In this document: positions 40,711 to 48,781 of the stretch, piece by piece
How the letters are laid out: every line of letters starts with the position of its first letter
Position numbering within the stretch: the stretch's first letter is position 1
Assembly: GCF_037023745.1 (NCBI RefSeq)
Contig: NZ_CP146101.1
Coordinates: 5,720,001 to 5,784,000, forward strand
Direction of reading: 5' to 3'
Length of the DNA stretch: 64,000 nt
Source: Streptomyces sp. SCSIO 30461
GTDB taxonomy: Bacteria > Actinomycetota > Actinomycetes > Streptomycetales > Streptomycetaceae
Made by a program: the position numbers and the translations under genes
The notes under the pieces: generated by a model
What the model was told of the DNA's origin: nothing
What the model saw: only the letters and a program-made list of their open reading frames with translations
Databases searched by the model: none

Positions 40711-41570
40711 CGAGAGATGGCCGTCTGCTCGGCCAGCAGCACAGCGGCGGCGTTGATGATGTCGACGCTTCCAGCGTGGCGGGGAAGTCGTCCGCCGCAG
40801 GCAGTTACCTCGACCACGACTGAGATCCGGCCTGGCTCCACGGCGAGGGAAGTCACCGTGAACCCAGGCGCGTAGGCGCGCACCGCCTGGGCCGCGGCCT
40901 CGATGCGCGTGCGTACCGGGGCGGGGCGGATGCCGTCGGCGAGGACGGTCATGGCTACCCGGAACGGCGGGGCGGGGCGGGCGGGGCTGAGGTTGACCAT
41001 CACCTTCACGTCCCGAGTTCCGGTGAAGGTGCGGATCGCGGTCGAGGTGGTGGCGATGTACTGGTCGAGGTTGAGGCGGGTGGCCCGGCCGGCGCTCGCA
41101 CTGGCCCCGGTGGAGACCACCTCGATGTAGGTGGGGGTGCAGTGCTGGGCGATGGCGTGCAGGACCGGGATGGATGCCTGCCCGCCGCAGCTGACCAGGT
41201 TCAGGTGCCGGTGGGCCGCCGCACGGTGGCTGGTGGCGCCCGGGACGATGGCCGTCCCGAGCCCTGTGGGGGTCAGGTCGATCAGCTTCGCCCGGGTCGG
41301 ACGCAGAGCCGCCCAGTGCTCGGCGTGACTGTCGGCGTTGGTGGCGTCGAAGACTACGTCGAAGGGTCCGGCGTCCACGACGGCGTGGACTCCGCCAGCG
41401 GTGGTCGGATAGCCCATCTCGGCAGCCCGCAAAAGGCCCAGGCTGTCCTGGTCGCGGCCTGCCACCAGGGCCAGTTCCAGCTGGGGGGATCGGGCGATCC
41501 TGTCGGCGAGCTCGATCCCGATCAGACCGGCGCCGAGTACGGCGACGCGACGTCGTTGTTCAGCAGCCAT
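40707..41570 (-). CDS. mhpF: acetaldehyde dehydrogenase (acylating)
   Basis: 287 residues with an N-terminal Rossmann motif ([17 protein letters not shown]), [15 protein letters not shown], the catalytic Cys in [19 protein letters not shown], and [20 protein letters not shown] (as [10 protein letters not shown]). This matches the BphJ/MhpF family, which interconverts acetaldehyde and acetyl-CoA with NAD and CoA and docks on the aldolase. It is usually about 300-315 residues, so this copy is slightly short. It overlaps the aldolase gene downstream, and a 56-base gap separates it from the hydratase upstream. Propionyl or other short acyl groups are also possible. Confidence 0.87.
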   Translation of the reverse strand: MAAEQRRRVAVLGAGLIGIELADRIARSPQLELALVAGRDQDSLGLLRAAEMGYPTTAGGVHAVVDAGPFDVVFDATNADSHAEHWAALRPTRAKLIDLTPTGLGTAIVPGATSHRAAAHRHLNLVSCGGQASIPVLHAIAQHCTPTYIEVVSTGASASAGRATRLNLDQYIATTSTAIRTFTGTRDVKVMVNLSPARPAPPFRVAMTVLADGIRPAPVRTRIEAAAQAVRAYAPGFTVTSLAVEPGRISVVVEVTACGGRLPRHAGSVDIINAAAVLLAEQTAISR

Positions 41571-41626
41571 TAGCCGCTCCTTCGTTCAGAGAGGAGGATG
41601 GGGGTGGGTGTACGGGGCACTGCGGG

Positions 41627-42418
41627 CTAACTCACGTGCAGTTCGACCGGCGGCAGGTGCGGCGAGCGGGCGTAGACCGTGCTCTGGGCCTCCAACGGGA
41701 AGCTCGCGTGAACAGCCCCCGCCAGGACCAACTGACCGGACCGCAGACCGTCGCCGAAGCAGTGCAGCCTCCCGGCAAGCCACGCCAGGACACGGAGCGG
41801 GTCACCGAGCACGGCCCGCCCCTCCCCCGTGGCGACCGCGGTTCCGTTGACGCTGACGACCAGAGGTTCGGCCGCCAGGTCCATGCCCGCCACCAAGGGC
41901 ACCGGCGGTCCGGTGACCACCCGCCCGCAGGACGCGTTGTCGGCGATGCTGTCGGCGATGGTGATCTGCCAGCTCGAGTACCGGGTGTCGATCACCTCCA
42001 GGGCGAGGAGCACCTCTGCCACCGCGCCCCGGGCTTCCTCGACGCTGACATGGGGCCCCGCCAGGTCGCTGCCGAGCCGGAAGGCGATCTCCGCCTCCAC
42101 CCGCGGCTGCATCAGCACAGCCCAGGGCAGGGTGCTTCCGGTGGGCAGCACCATGTCGTCCAGGAGAAGGCCGGAGTCGGGCTCGTCGACGCCCCCCTGT
42201 TCCTGGATGGCCTGGGAGGTCGCGCCGGCCTTGTGGCCGACGATGCGGGCACCGCCCGCGACACGTCGCTTCACCGTGGCGGCTTGGACGCGGTAGGCGG
42301 TCTCCACCGGCAGGTCGGGCCGCCGCAGCGTCAGTGCGTCAATCGGCACTCGCTCACACTCCGCCGCTAGCAAAGCCGACGCAGCGGCGGCGATCCAGAG
42401 GTCATCACGTTCGTGCAT
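41627..42418 (-). CDS. mhpD: 2-keto-4-pentenoate hydratase
   Basis: 263 residues from MHERDDLWIAAAASALLAAE; GGGAGG about seven bases upstream selects this ATG over the upstream in-frame start at 42472. FAH-fold hydratase signatures: ETAYRVQAATVKRRVAGGAR, IVGHKAGATSQAIQEQ, MQPRVEAEIAFRLGSDL with metal-binding acids, LALEVIDTRYSSW and IADNASCGRVVTG. It adds water to 2-oxo-4-pentenoates to give 4-hydroxy-2-oxoacids, or runs in reverse. It is the first gene of the eight-gene operon, divergent from the XRE regulator at 42610. Confidence 0.87.
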   Translation of the reverse strand: MHERDDLWIAAAASALLAAECERVPIDALTLRRPDLPVETAYRVQAATVKRRVAGGARIVGHKAGATSQAIQEQGGVDEPDSGLLLDDMVLPTGSTLPWAVLMQPRVEAEIAFRLGSDLAGPHVSVEEARGAVAEVLLALEVIDTRYSSWQITIADSIADNASCGRVVTGPPVPLVAGMDLAAEPLVVSVNGTAVATGEGRAVLGDPLRVLAWLAGRLHCFGDGLRSGQLVLAGAVHASFPLEAQSTVYARSPHLPPVELHVS

Positions 42419-42580
42419 GTAGATCCCTCCCAGGGCATGGAGCATCCATACGGGTTCGCAGAACGTGGGCACAGGAGCAGATCCGGGGCGGCGCTGGTAC
42501 GGCCGGCCGCCGGGCTCGGGCCTGATGAAGAGTCAACCGCCGGGAGCTTCACAGCGGTACGGTGGCGGGCAGGCCAAGCG

Positions 42581-42596
42581 GTATATCGCGTATATC
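42581..42596. promoter_or_regulatory. GTATATC direct repeat, candidate operator
   Basis: GTATATCGC (42581-42589) is followed directly by GTATATCCC (42590-42598), a nine-base tandem repeat that is AT-rich against a GC-rich background. It lies 12 bases before the regulator ATG at 42610 and about 165 bases upstream of the hydratase start on the other strand. The position suits autoregulation by the XRE protein and control of the divergent operon (inference). Confidence 0.4.
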
Positions 42597-42609
42597 CCAG
42601 GCAGGTGCC

Positions 42610-43983
42610 ATGACCACGCGCACGCCGAACGACCAGCTCAGAGCCCTCATCGCGGAATCCGGCCTCACCTACGAGGCGCTGGCCAAGGCTGTCTGCGCCG
42701 TCGCGGCCGAGTGCGGCACACGCTTACGCACGAACAAGTCGAACATCGAGCACTGGATCGGCGGCTCCGCACCCCGCGGGGACACCCCCCGCTTCCTCGC
42801 GGTCGCCCTCTCACGGCGCCTGGGCCGCCTGCTGACCCCCGCCGACCTCGGACTGCCCTCCACAGCCGAGCCCGAAAGTGACACCATCGGTCTGTCCCTC
42901 GGAATCGACCCGCTGGACGCCCTGCTGCCCATGTGGAGGTACGAGTTGGACCGCCGCCGCTTCCTGACGGCCTCCGCCTACTCCGTGGCCGCCGCCGCCC
43001 TACCCCTGACCCACGTCCAGGACATCGCCGCCCGCACCACCGCAGCACGCACCAGCCACACCGTCGGCATGGCCGAGGTCACCGCCGTCCGCGACATGAT
43101 CAACGCGTTCTCCGAAATGGACGAACGCCACGGCGGACAGCACGGCCGCAGCGCCTTGGTGACCTACCTCCGCGACGACGTCGCCCCGCTGTGCCGGGCA
43201 CGATTCCGCACCGACGAGGTTCGCCAGCACATGCTCTCCGCCGCCAGCCGCGGCGTTCACCTGCTCGGCTGGAAGAGCTACGACGCCGGCCAGCAAGGAC
43301 TCGCCCAGCGCTACTACCTCCAGTCCTACGCGCTGGCCGCCGAGTCCGGCCTGCGCGGCCACGACGGGTTCGTGATGCGCACCATGGCTATGCAGGGCCT
43401 CAAGCTCCACCGCCCCGAGCACTGCCTGGGCCTTGCAGAGACCGGCCTCAACCGGGCCAAAGGCCATGTCGATGCCCAGACCGAAGCTCTCTTCCGGGTC
43501 GTCCACGCCCACACCCTCGCCAAGAGCGGCAAGCGCCGCGCCGCCCTCGCCGAAGCCGAACAAGCCCGCATCCTGCTGACCGGTGCTCCCGGCGACGAGG
43601 TGCCGTTCTGGGCGCTGGCCTGGGGTCCACCGGCCGCGTCGGTCTACTCCCGCACCGCCAAGGTCCACGAGACCCTGGGAGACCACCGATCCGCCGCCGA
43701 GCAGTACGCGCTGGCCGCCGCAACCCGCCCCGCGGAACCCTACGCACGCATCGTGGCCCTGGACCTGGTCGCGGGCGCCGAGATGCACCTCAAGCGCGGC
43801 AGCATTGAGCAAGCCTGTGCAACCTGGCACCGAGCCATCGACCACATGGGCGGCGTGCGCTCCGTCCGCACCCGAAAGGCGGTCTCCCGCATGCGCAGCG
43901 ACCTTGCACGCTTCCGAGCCCGTGGCCTTCGGTGCGTGGCCGAACTCGACGAACGCGGCCGCGACTTCCTCGCCGGCGCCTGA
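42610..43983 (+). CDS. XRE-type transcriptional regulator with TPR-like C-terminus
   Basis: 457 residues from MTTRTPNDQLRALIAESGLT. An N-terminal helix-turn-helix (TYEALAKAVCAVAAECG and NKSNIEHWIGGSAPRG, residues about 15-55) is followed by DRRRFLTASAYSVAAAALPL, a twin-Arg-like hydrophobic patch common in this Streptomyces family and probably not a working export signal. The rest is helical TPR-like sequence (LAQRYYLQSYALAAESGL, AEQYALAAATRPAEPYAR). Such regulators often control an adjacent divergent operon, here the pyruvate-linked pathway starting at 42418. It ends two bases before the convergent NUDIX stop. Confidence 0.8.
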   Translation: MTTRTPNDQLRALIAESGLTYEALAKAVCAVAAECGTRLRTNKSNIEHWIGGSAPRGDTPRFLAVALSRRLGRLLTPADLGLPSTAEPESDTIGLSLGIDPLDALLPMWRYELDRRRFLTASAYSVAAAALPLTHVQDIAARTTAARTSHTVGMAEVTAVRDMINAFSEMDERHGGQHGRSALVTYLRDDVAPLCRARFRTDEVRQHMLSAASRGVHLLGWKSYDAGQQGLAQRYYLQSYALAAESGLRGHDGFVMRTMAMQGLKLHRPEHCLGLAETGLNRAKGHVDAQTEALFRVVHAHTLAKSGKRRAALAEAEQARILLTGAPGDEVPFWALAWGPPAASVYSRTAKVHETLGDHRSAAEQYALAAATRPAEPYARIVALDLVAGAEMHLKRGSIEQACATWHRAIDHMGGVRSVRTRKAVSRMRSDLARFRARGLRCVAELDERGRDFLAGA

Positions 43984-43985
43984 CC

Positions 43986-44726
43986 CTATTGGCCCACGGA
44001 GAAGCGGCGGACGATCGGCTCCAGATAGTCCGCGTGCGGACCAGCGAGCCCGGCCAGTTCGTCAGGTGAACGCACCAAGGCGATGTCATCGAGTTCAGGT
44101 TCGCGGCCCTGGACTCGCTCGGCTGCCACAGCCGCAGTAAATTCTGCGCGCAGCGTTGCCTCGGGCAGGGCCGGAGCAAGGTAAGTCAGGCCGATACTGC
44201 CGTTCTCGCCACGGGTAACGACCCACAACTGCAGGTCATCGGGCACCGCTTCGACTCCCAGCTCCTCGGCAAGCTCGCGTGCGGCTTGGCCGGCCAGCGC
44301 CGACTCGTCAAGCACCGCCCCATCCTGCGGAGGCTCCACAGACCCGCCCGGCAACTGCCAACGGCCCGGAGCGGCAGTGGACGGCGACATCCTCGCCGCC
44401 AGCACACGACCATCGACGGTCGGCTGGACGACGTTCACGAACAGCGACGGCAGCGCGGTGGCGCCCGGAACGCGACGCAAGGCGTAGTGCCGGTACGTCA
44501 CACGCACCCAGGAAAGGCGCAGGATGCGCGGGCCGGACTGCTCCAGTCCCCCACACGCCACCACAGGCCCGTCAAAGAGAGTCGGGTTGGCCCGCACCGC
44601 CGTGTCCCACACCCGGTCCCGGGCCTCAGCATCCTGGGGCGGCAGCGGCGGCTCTGCGGCTTCGGCCAGCAGGAGCCGTTCAACGTCGAAGAGGTCAATG
44701 CCCGCAGGGGGCAGCGTCTCAGTCAC
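43986..44726 (-). CDS. NUDIX hydrolase
   Basis: 246 residues starting MTETLPPAGIDLFDVERLLL. The Nudix box appears as GGSVEPPQDG, a short insert, then AARELAEELGVE (R-E-L-x-E-E-L-G), with a slightly enlarged loop between the Gly and the RELxEE core. An N-terminal extension of about 90 residues is unassigned. Such enzymes hydrolyse nucleoside diphosphates linked to another group; the substrate cannot be read. It is convergent with the regulator gene and not clearly part of either operon. Confidence 0.82.
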   Translation of the reverse strand: MTETLPPAGIDLFDVERLLLAEAAEPPLPPQDAEARDRVWDTAVRANPTLFDGPVVACGGLEQSGPRILRLSWVRVTYRHYALRRVPGATALPSLFVNVVQPTVDGRVLAARMSPSTAAPGRWQLPGGSVEPPQDGAVLDESALAGQAARELAEELGVEAVPDDLQLWVVTRGENGSIGLTYLAPALPEATLRAEFTAAVAAERVQGREPELDDIALVRSPDELAGLAGPHADYLEPIVRRFSVGQ

Positions 44727-44792
44727 CGACCCATCGTAGAACCCGTTCCAGGCTTGATCGCCAACTTCGCATCAAGGGCCGTCGATGCGCGC

Positions 44793-45020
44793 TCATGGAC
44801 GCCCGGCCGACTGCCGTTCGTCGGGATCTGCTGGTGTTCGGGGGCCCGGCACGGTGGCTGCGGCCAGGTTCAGACAGGCATCCATGGCAAGGTTCACCTC
44901 CCCGTACAGGCGGACGTGGGACAACAGCAACGGAGTCAGGCCACGCCGGTCGGCGCGGGGGAGCAGGTCGGCCCACTCCGGCTCCTCCCCCAGGACGTTC
45001 TGGAGCACGTAGACCAGCAC
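44793..45020 (-). pseudogene. Tn3-family transposase C-terminal relic
   Basis: The minus frame reads YVLQNVLGEEPEWADLLPRA, then DRRGLTPLLLSHVRLYGEVN and LAMDACLNLAAA. This is the C-terminal block of Tn3 transposases (D-R-R-x-L-T-x-L-x-x-x-H-V-x-x-Y-G-x-x-x-L-x-M). All catalytic regions upstream are missing. It is a fragment only. Confidence 0.65.
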
Positions 45021-45356
45021 TGGCGGACCGTCCGCACTCGCACCGGTCCCACCGCCATCAGAGACCGCGCTGTCCTCCTGGCCGGCGCCGGCGACCCGGC
45101 GACGATCCGCTCGACGCCCGGATCAACTCCGTTGATCCCCGTCGGCCAAACCAGCCTGCACGCACTCCGCACGCCCGCCCGTTGCACCCACTCGTCCAGC
45201 GGAGCTCTGACTCACCACAGACCGCTATTTGATAAACAACAAGTCCAACCACAAGCATCGTCCACACAATCCACTCAATCCCTATAGGGTTCATTTGACT
45301 ACCCTTTCAAGTAGCATCAAACTCGCTTACGAGTCGATGACGATAAGGAGTCAGGC
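45021..45356. other. AT-richer intergenic region before the topoisomerase gene
   Basis: No gene is supported here. From about 45215 the base composition becomes noticeably AT-rich (TTGATAAACAACAAG, CCTATAGGG, CATTTGACTACCC), unlike the flanks. This suits a promoter region of an incoming element. A short inverted repeat, ACTCG-CTTA-CGAGT, lies at 45321-45334 just before the ribosome site. No promoter with good spacing could be fixed. Confidence 0.4.
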
Positions 45357-47732
45357 GTGGTCGCGATCGTGGTGGCGGAGAAGCCGAGCGCAGCGAGGAA
45401 CATGGCCAGCGCCCTCGGCGGGGCGAAGGGCAGCTACAAGGGCACGGCCTTCGAGGTGACGAGCCTGCGGGGTCATCTCTACGAGTTCGCCCAGCCACAC
45501 GCGATGGTGGACTCCTCGCTCGCGGACGCTTATCAGAAGTGGGACCTGGGCAATCTGCCGTGGAACCCGCAGGATCTTTCATGGAAGCGCGAGCCGAAGA
45601 AGAACGTCGCCGACGTCATCAAGACTCTGCGTTCTGCGCTCAACCGCGGCGACGAAATCGTCATCGCCACGGACCTGGATCCGTCCGGCGAGGGTGACCT
45701 GCTTTTCTGGGAGGCGATCGACGAACTCGGCCTCCATGGCAAGCGGTTCAGCCGCATGGAGTTCACCGACGAGTCGATTGCCTCGATCCAGAAGGCCTTC
45801 GAGCAGCGCCGACCGGTGAAGTCCATGCGGGACGAGGGCAACTACCGCAAGGCGATGTACCGCTCGCAGTGGGACTTCCTCTCGATGCAGTTCACCCGTA
45901 TCGCCACGGCGATGGGCCGCCAGTCCGGTCAGGACCTCGTACTGCGCCAAGGCCGGCTGAAGTCGGCGATGGTCTCTCTCGTCGGCGACCAGCAGAAGGC
46001 TTATGACGCGTACGTCAAGAAGCCGTTCTTCCAGAACCGCTTCCGCGACGAGAACGACGTCATGTACACGAACCCTGATGAGCCGCGGTTCGACCAGAAG
46101 CGCCAGGTGACGCAGCAGTACGGCCCCTCCCCTGTCGTCCTGGACAGCAAGGCGGGCAAGAAGACCGCGCCGCCGAAGCTGCTCGACCTGGCGTCCCTGT
46201 CCTCAATGCTCGTCGGCAAGGGTGTGAAGGCGAACCTGGCGCTCTCGACCTACCAGAAGATGTACGAGGACCAGGCCGTCTCGTACCCGCGCACGGAGGA
46301 CAAGACGATCACGCCCCAGCAGTTCAAGGACCTCGCCCCGCTGGTCGACAAGATCGCTGCCGTGGTCGGCGTCGACGCTGGGCTTCTGACGCACCGCCAG
46401 CCCCGGTCCACACACGTGAAGCCCCAGGGCGCGCACGGCGCGAATCGTCCGGGACCGAAGGTGCCCTCCTCGCTGGACGAGGTCGAGCACAAGTACGGCA
46501 AGGCCGGGCGGCTCATCTACGAGATGCTCGCGAAGAACTATCTGGCCATGCTCGCCGAGGACTATCTGTACGAGCAGCAGAGGGGCCACGTGGAGAAGTA
46601 CCCGGACTTCGTCGGCATCGCCAATGTGCCCAAGAGCGCCGGCTGGCGGGCCGTGTTCGATCCGGACGCCGGCGACGACACGGCCGAAGGCGACGAGAAC
46701 GAGTCCTGCAAGGGCCTGGGCCATATCGCGGAGCCGTTCATCTTCGAAGGCGCGAACAAGCGTCCCGAGCATCCGACGATGAAGTGGCTCATGAAGCAGC
46801 TGGAGAAGCGTGACGTGGGCACGGGCGCGACCCGCACGTCGATCTACTCGGAGGTCACCAACGGCAGGGCGAAGTATCCGCTGCTGACCGAGAAGGGCCG
46901 CAAGGTCAGGCTGGCGCAGGCCGGCAAGATGAGCTGGCGGCTCCTGCCGGGCACGCGCATCGGCGATCTCGGGCTCACCGAGAAGGTCTACGCCGACATG
47001 CGCGACATCGCCGCCGGGACGGCGACCGCCGAGGAGCGCCTGGCGATCGTCGCCGAATGGGTGCGCGAGGACATCGCCACGATGACGAGGAACGCCGCGT
47101 CCATGCGCGCCGAGCTGGGTCTGAAGGAGCAGGTGGTCCCCGCCCGTGCCGAGGGTGTGTGGCAGGCCGCTCCGGGCGGCCCGAAGAAGGTTGTCTTCAC
47201 GAAGATCTGGTCGGGCCACGAGTTCAGTGACGACGAGGTGGCGAAACTACTCGCGGGCCAGACGATCTCGTTCCAGACGAGGTCGACGGAGGGCAAGCCC
47301 TTCACGGCCACCGGTGCGCTCGGCGTCGGCGACTACAAGGGCCGCAAGTTCGTCGGGTTCCAGCTGAAGGTGCCGGACAGGCCGACGAAGTGGTCCGGCC
47401 GGACGTTCACGCCGGCGGAGGTCACGGCGCTCTTGGCGGGCCAGACCCTGGAGATCGACGACTTCGTCAGCGCGAGGACCGGTAAGACCTTCGGCTGCAA
47501 GGTCAGGTGGGACGCGAAGGCCAAGAAGATCGTCCCCGACTTCGGCTCCGGCGACGAGCCGCCGCGGTCCTGGTGCCAGGTGACCTTCACCGATGCGCAG
47601 CGCAAGGACTTGGCAGCCGGCAAGACCATCCAAGGCACGGGGTTCGTGTCGTCGCAGGGCAAGACCTTTGACGCCCGGATCTCGTGGAAGGAAAAGGGCG
47701 GCAAGAAGAGAATCGTCCCGACGTTCGGTTGA
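45357..47732 (+). CDS. topB: type IA DNA topoisomerase III (TopB-like) with C-terminal repeats
   Basis: 791 residues from GTG 45357, with AAGGAG seven to eight bases upstream. The Toprim domain (IVVAEKPSAARNMASAL, then IATDLDPSGEGDLLFWEAID with D-x-D-x-E-like acids) is followed by the archetypal gate domains, with the active Tyr in QAVSYPRTEDKTIT. From about residue 620 to the end there are three copies of a short module around FSDDEVAKLLAGQTISF, FTPAEVTALLAGQTLEIDDF and FTDAQRKDLAAGKTIQGTGF, similar to topoisomerase C-terminal repeats. Stand-alone TopB proteins of this kind are often carried by conjugative elements, which fits the T4SS genes downstream. It relaxes or decatenates DNA, probably during element transfer or replication. 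Confidence 0.88.
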   Translation: MVAIVVAEKPSAARNMASALGGAKGSYKGTAFEVTSLRGHLYEFAQPHAMVDSSLADAYQKWDLGNLPWNPQDLSWKREPKKNVADVIKTLRSALNRGDEIVIATDLDPSGEGDLLFWEAIDELGLHGKRFSRMEFTDESIASIQKAFEQRRPVKSMRDEGNYRKAMYRSQWDFLSMQFTRIATAMGRQSGQDLVLRQGRLKSAMVSLVGDQQKAYDAYVKKPFFQNRFRDENDVMYTNPDEPRFDQKRQVTQQYGPSPVVLDSKAGKKTAPPKLLDLASLSSMLVGKGVKANLALSTYQKMYEDQAVSYPRTEDKTITPQQFKDLAPLVDKIAAVVGVDAGLLTHRQPRSTHVKPQGAHGANRPGPKVPSSLDEVEHKYGKAGRLIYEMLAKNYLAMLAEDYLYEQQRGHVEKYPDFVGIANVPKSAGWRAVFDPDAGDDTAEGDENESCKGLGHIAEPFIFEGANKRPEHPTMKWLMKQLEKRDVGTGATRTSIYSEVTNGRAKYPLLTEKGRKVRLAQAGKMSWRLLPGTRIGDLGLTEKVYADMRDIAAGTATAEERLAIVAEWVREDIATMTRNAASMRAELGLKEQVVPARAEGVWQAAPGGPKKVVFTKIWSGHEFSDDEVAKLLAGQTISFQTRSTEGKPFTATGALGVGDYKGRKFVGFQLKVPDRPTKWSGRTFTPAEVTALLAGQTLEIDDFVSARTGKTFGCKVRWDAKAKKIVPDFGSGDEPPRSWCQVTFTDAQRKDLAAGKTIQGTGFVSSQGKTFDARISWKEKGGKKRIVPTFG

Positions 47733-47754
47733 TGCCGGACGGGCACTGACAAGT

Positions 47755-47787
47755 AGCAGTGGGTCCCAGACCTAGGGGCCCATTGCT
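47755..47787. terminator. hairpin with short T-run after topB
   Basis: AGCAGTGGGTCC (47755-47766) pairs imperfectly with GGGCCCATTGCT (47776-47787), followed by GCCTTTTC. It lies 23 bases after the topB stop. It is a likely transcription terminator. Confidence 0.6.
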
Positions 47788-47892
47788 GCCTTTTCGCGGC
47801 AGCGACAGCGACCGCATGAGGATGCGATGGGGACGATGACCGGAGTCGTTTAATCCATGCAGGTAGGTCCGTTACCACACTTAGAGGATGTC

Positions 47893-48372
47893 TCATGTGG
47901 TGATCTTGGTGAGTTTCTTGTAGCAGGTCAGGGCGGCTGCAAGACCAAGGAAGGCGAGAAAGTGGGAGCCCTTGCGTTCGTACCGGACGGTGAGGCGGCG
48001 GTAGCCGAAGAGCCAGGCGATGGATCGTTCGATCTTCCAGCGGTGGCGGCCGAGCCGTTCGCTCGATTCGATGCCTGGCCGTGCGATGCGCGGGACGATG
48101 CGGCGCTCGCGGAGCCAGGCGAGGTGTTCGGCGGAGAAGTACGCCTTGTCCGCGCGGAGCTTTCCCGGGCGGTGCCGGCGGGGGCCTCGTCGGGAGCGGA
48201 CCGCTGGTATCCCGCGGATCAGCGGCTTCAGTCCCAGCGTGTCGTTCGTGTTCGCGGCGGACACCGCGACGACAAGGGGGATGCCTTGGGCCTCGGACAG
48301 CACGTGCAGTTTGCTGCCCTTCTTACCGCGATCGACCGGATTCGGTCCGGTCAGCGAACCCCCCTTTTCGCC
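47893..48372 (-). CDS. IS5-family transposase, ORF B (produced by frameshift)
   Basis: This frame continues the transposase after the slip region: NPVDRGKKGSKLHVLSEA, VAVSAANTNDTLGLKPLI, LRADKAYFSAEHLAWLRE and RHRWKIERSIAWLFGYRRL, ending LTCYKKLTKITT. It contains the DDE-type second Asp region (ADKAYFS) and the R-x-x-x-E block (RWKIERSIAWL). It has no start of its own in a sensible place, as expected if it is reached from ORF A by a -1 shift on GCGAAAAGGGGGG (48371-48359). Confidence 0.8.
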   Translation of the reverse strand, partial: GEKGGSLTGPNPVDRGKKGSKLHVLSEAQGIPLVVAVSAANTNDTLGLKPLIRGIPAVRSRRGPRRHRPGKLRADKAYFSAEHLAWLRERRIVPRIARPGIESSERLGRHRWKIERSIAWLFGYRRLTVRYERKGSHFLAFLGLAAALTCYKKLTKITT

Positions 48373-48710
48373 CGCACACTCGCCGCGTCGGCGATCGCCG
48401 AAGACCAGTCCACCTCGCCCCGGGCGCCGAGTTGGTCCAGTACCGCGCGGTGCAGTCGGCGCCACAGGCCCGCCTCGGTCCATACGGTGAACCGGCGATG
48501 GGCTGTCGCGGGCGACACGCCGAACGTCTCGGGAAGGTGCCGCCAGGCGCACCCGCTGGTCAGTACATACACGACCGCGGTGAACACGGCCCGCTCATCA
48601 CACGGAGCAGTCCCGCCGCCCTGCGGACGGGACTTGAACGACGGTAGCAACGGTCCAACCAATTCCCACAGCCCGTCAGGAACCAGCCGCCGCGACAGAT
48701 CAGCACCCAC
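48351..48710 (-). CDS. IS5-family transposase, ORF A
   Basis: 119 residues: MGADLSRRLVPDGLWELVGP, then PCDERAVFTAVVYVLTSGCA, WRHLPETFGVSPATAHRRFT and VDWSSAIADAASVRAKRGVR. It carries the DNA-binding part and the first catalytic Asp region of IS5/IS427-type transposases. The frame ends at TGA 48351 just after the A4G6 slippery stretch. ORF A and ORF B together make a normal-length transposase of about 270 residues. Confidence 0.82.
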   Translation of the reverse strand: MGADLSRRLVPDGLWELVGPLLPSFKSRPQGGGTAPCDERAVFTAVVYVLTSGCAWRHLPETFGVSPATAHRRFTVWTEAGLWRRLHRAVLDQLGARGEVDWSSAIADAASVRAKRGVR

Positions 48711-48781
48711 AAGCAGCCATGATGCCGCACGTCACGACACCACCACATGAGACAGCCTCTTAGGATGGCTAGGGTTTTGGG

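Larger units (their letters stand above)
47884..48759 (-). mobile_element. complete IS5-family insertion sequence with TTA target duplication
   Basis: The element is 876 bp. Terminal inverted repeats are GAGGATGTCTCATGTGGTG at 47884-47902 and the complement of GAGGCTGTCTCATGTGGTG at 48741-48759 (one mismatch). Both ends are flanked by TTA (47881-47883 and 48760-48762), a three-base target duplication. Two overlapping reading frames encode the transposase. Intact ends and frames suggest recent insertion, in contrast to the decayed elements elsewhere. Confidence 0.85.

Noticed and set aside
35901..42418. Aromatic meta-cleavage catabolic operon
   Set aside because: Hydratase, aldolase and dehydrogenase are present, but no dioxygenase, hydrolase or ferredoxin genes are, and the ACP, KAS III, CitE-like and Eis genes do not belong to such operons.
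43018..43060. Twin-arginine export of the XRE regulator (DRRRFLTASAYSVAAAALPL)
   Set aside because: The segment is internal, after a DNA-binding domain. It is a known feature of this regulator family and not evidence of secretion.
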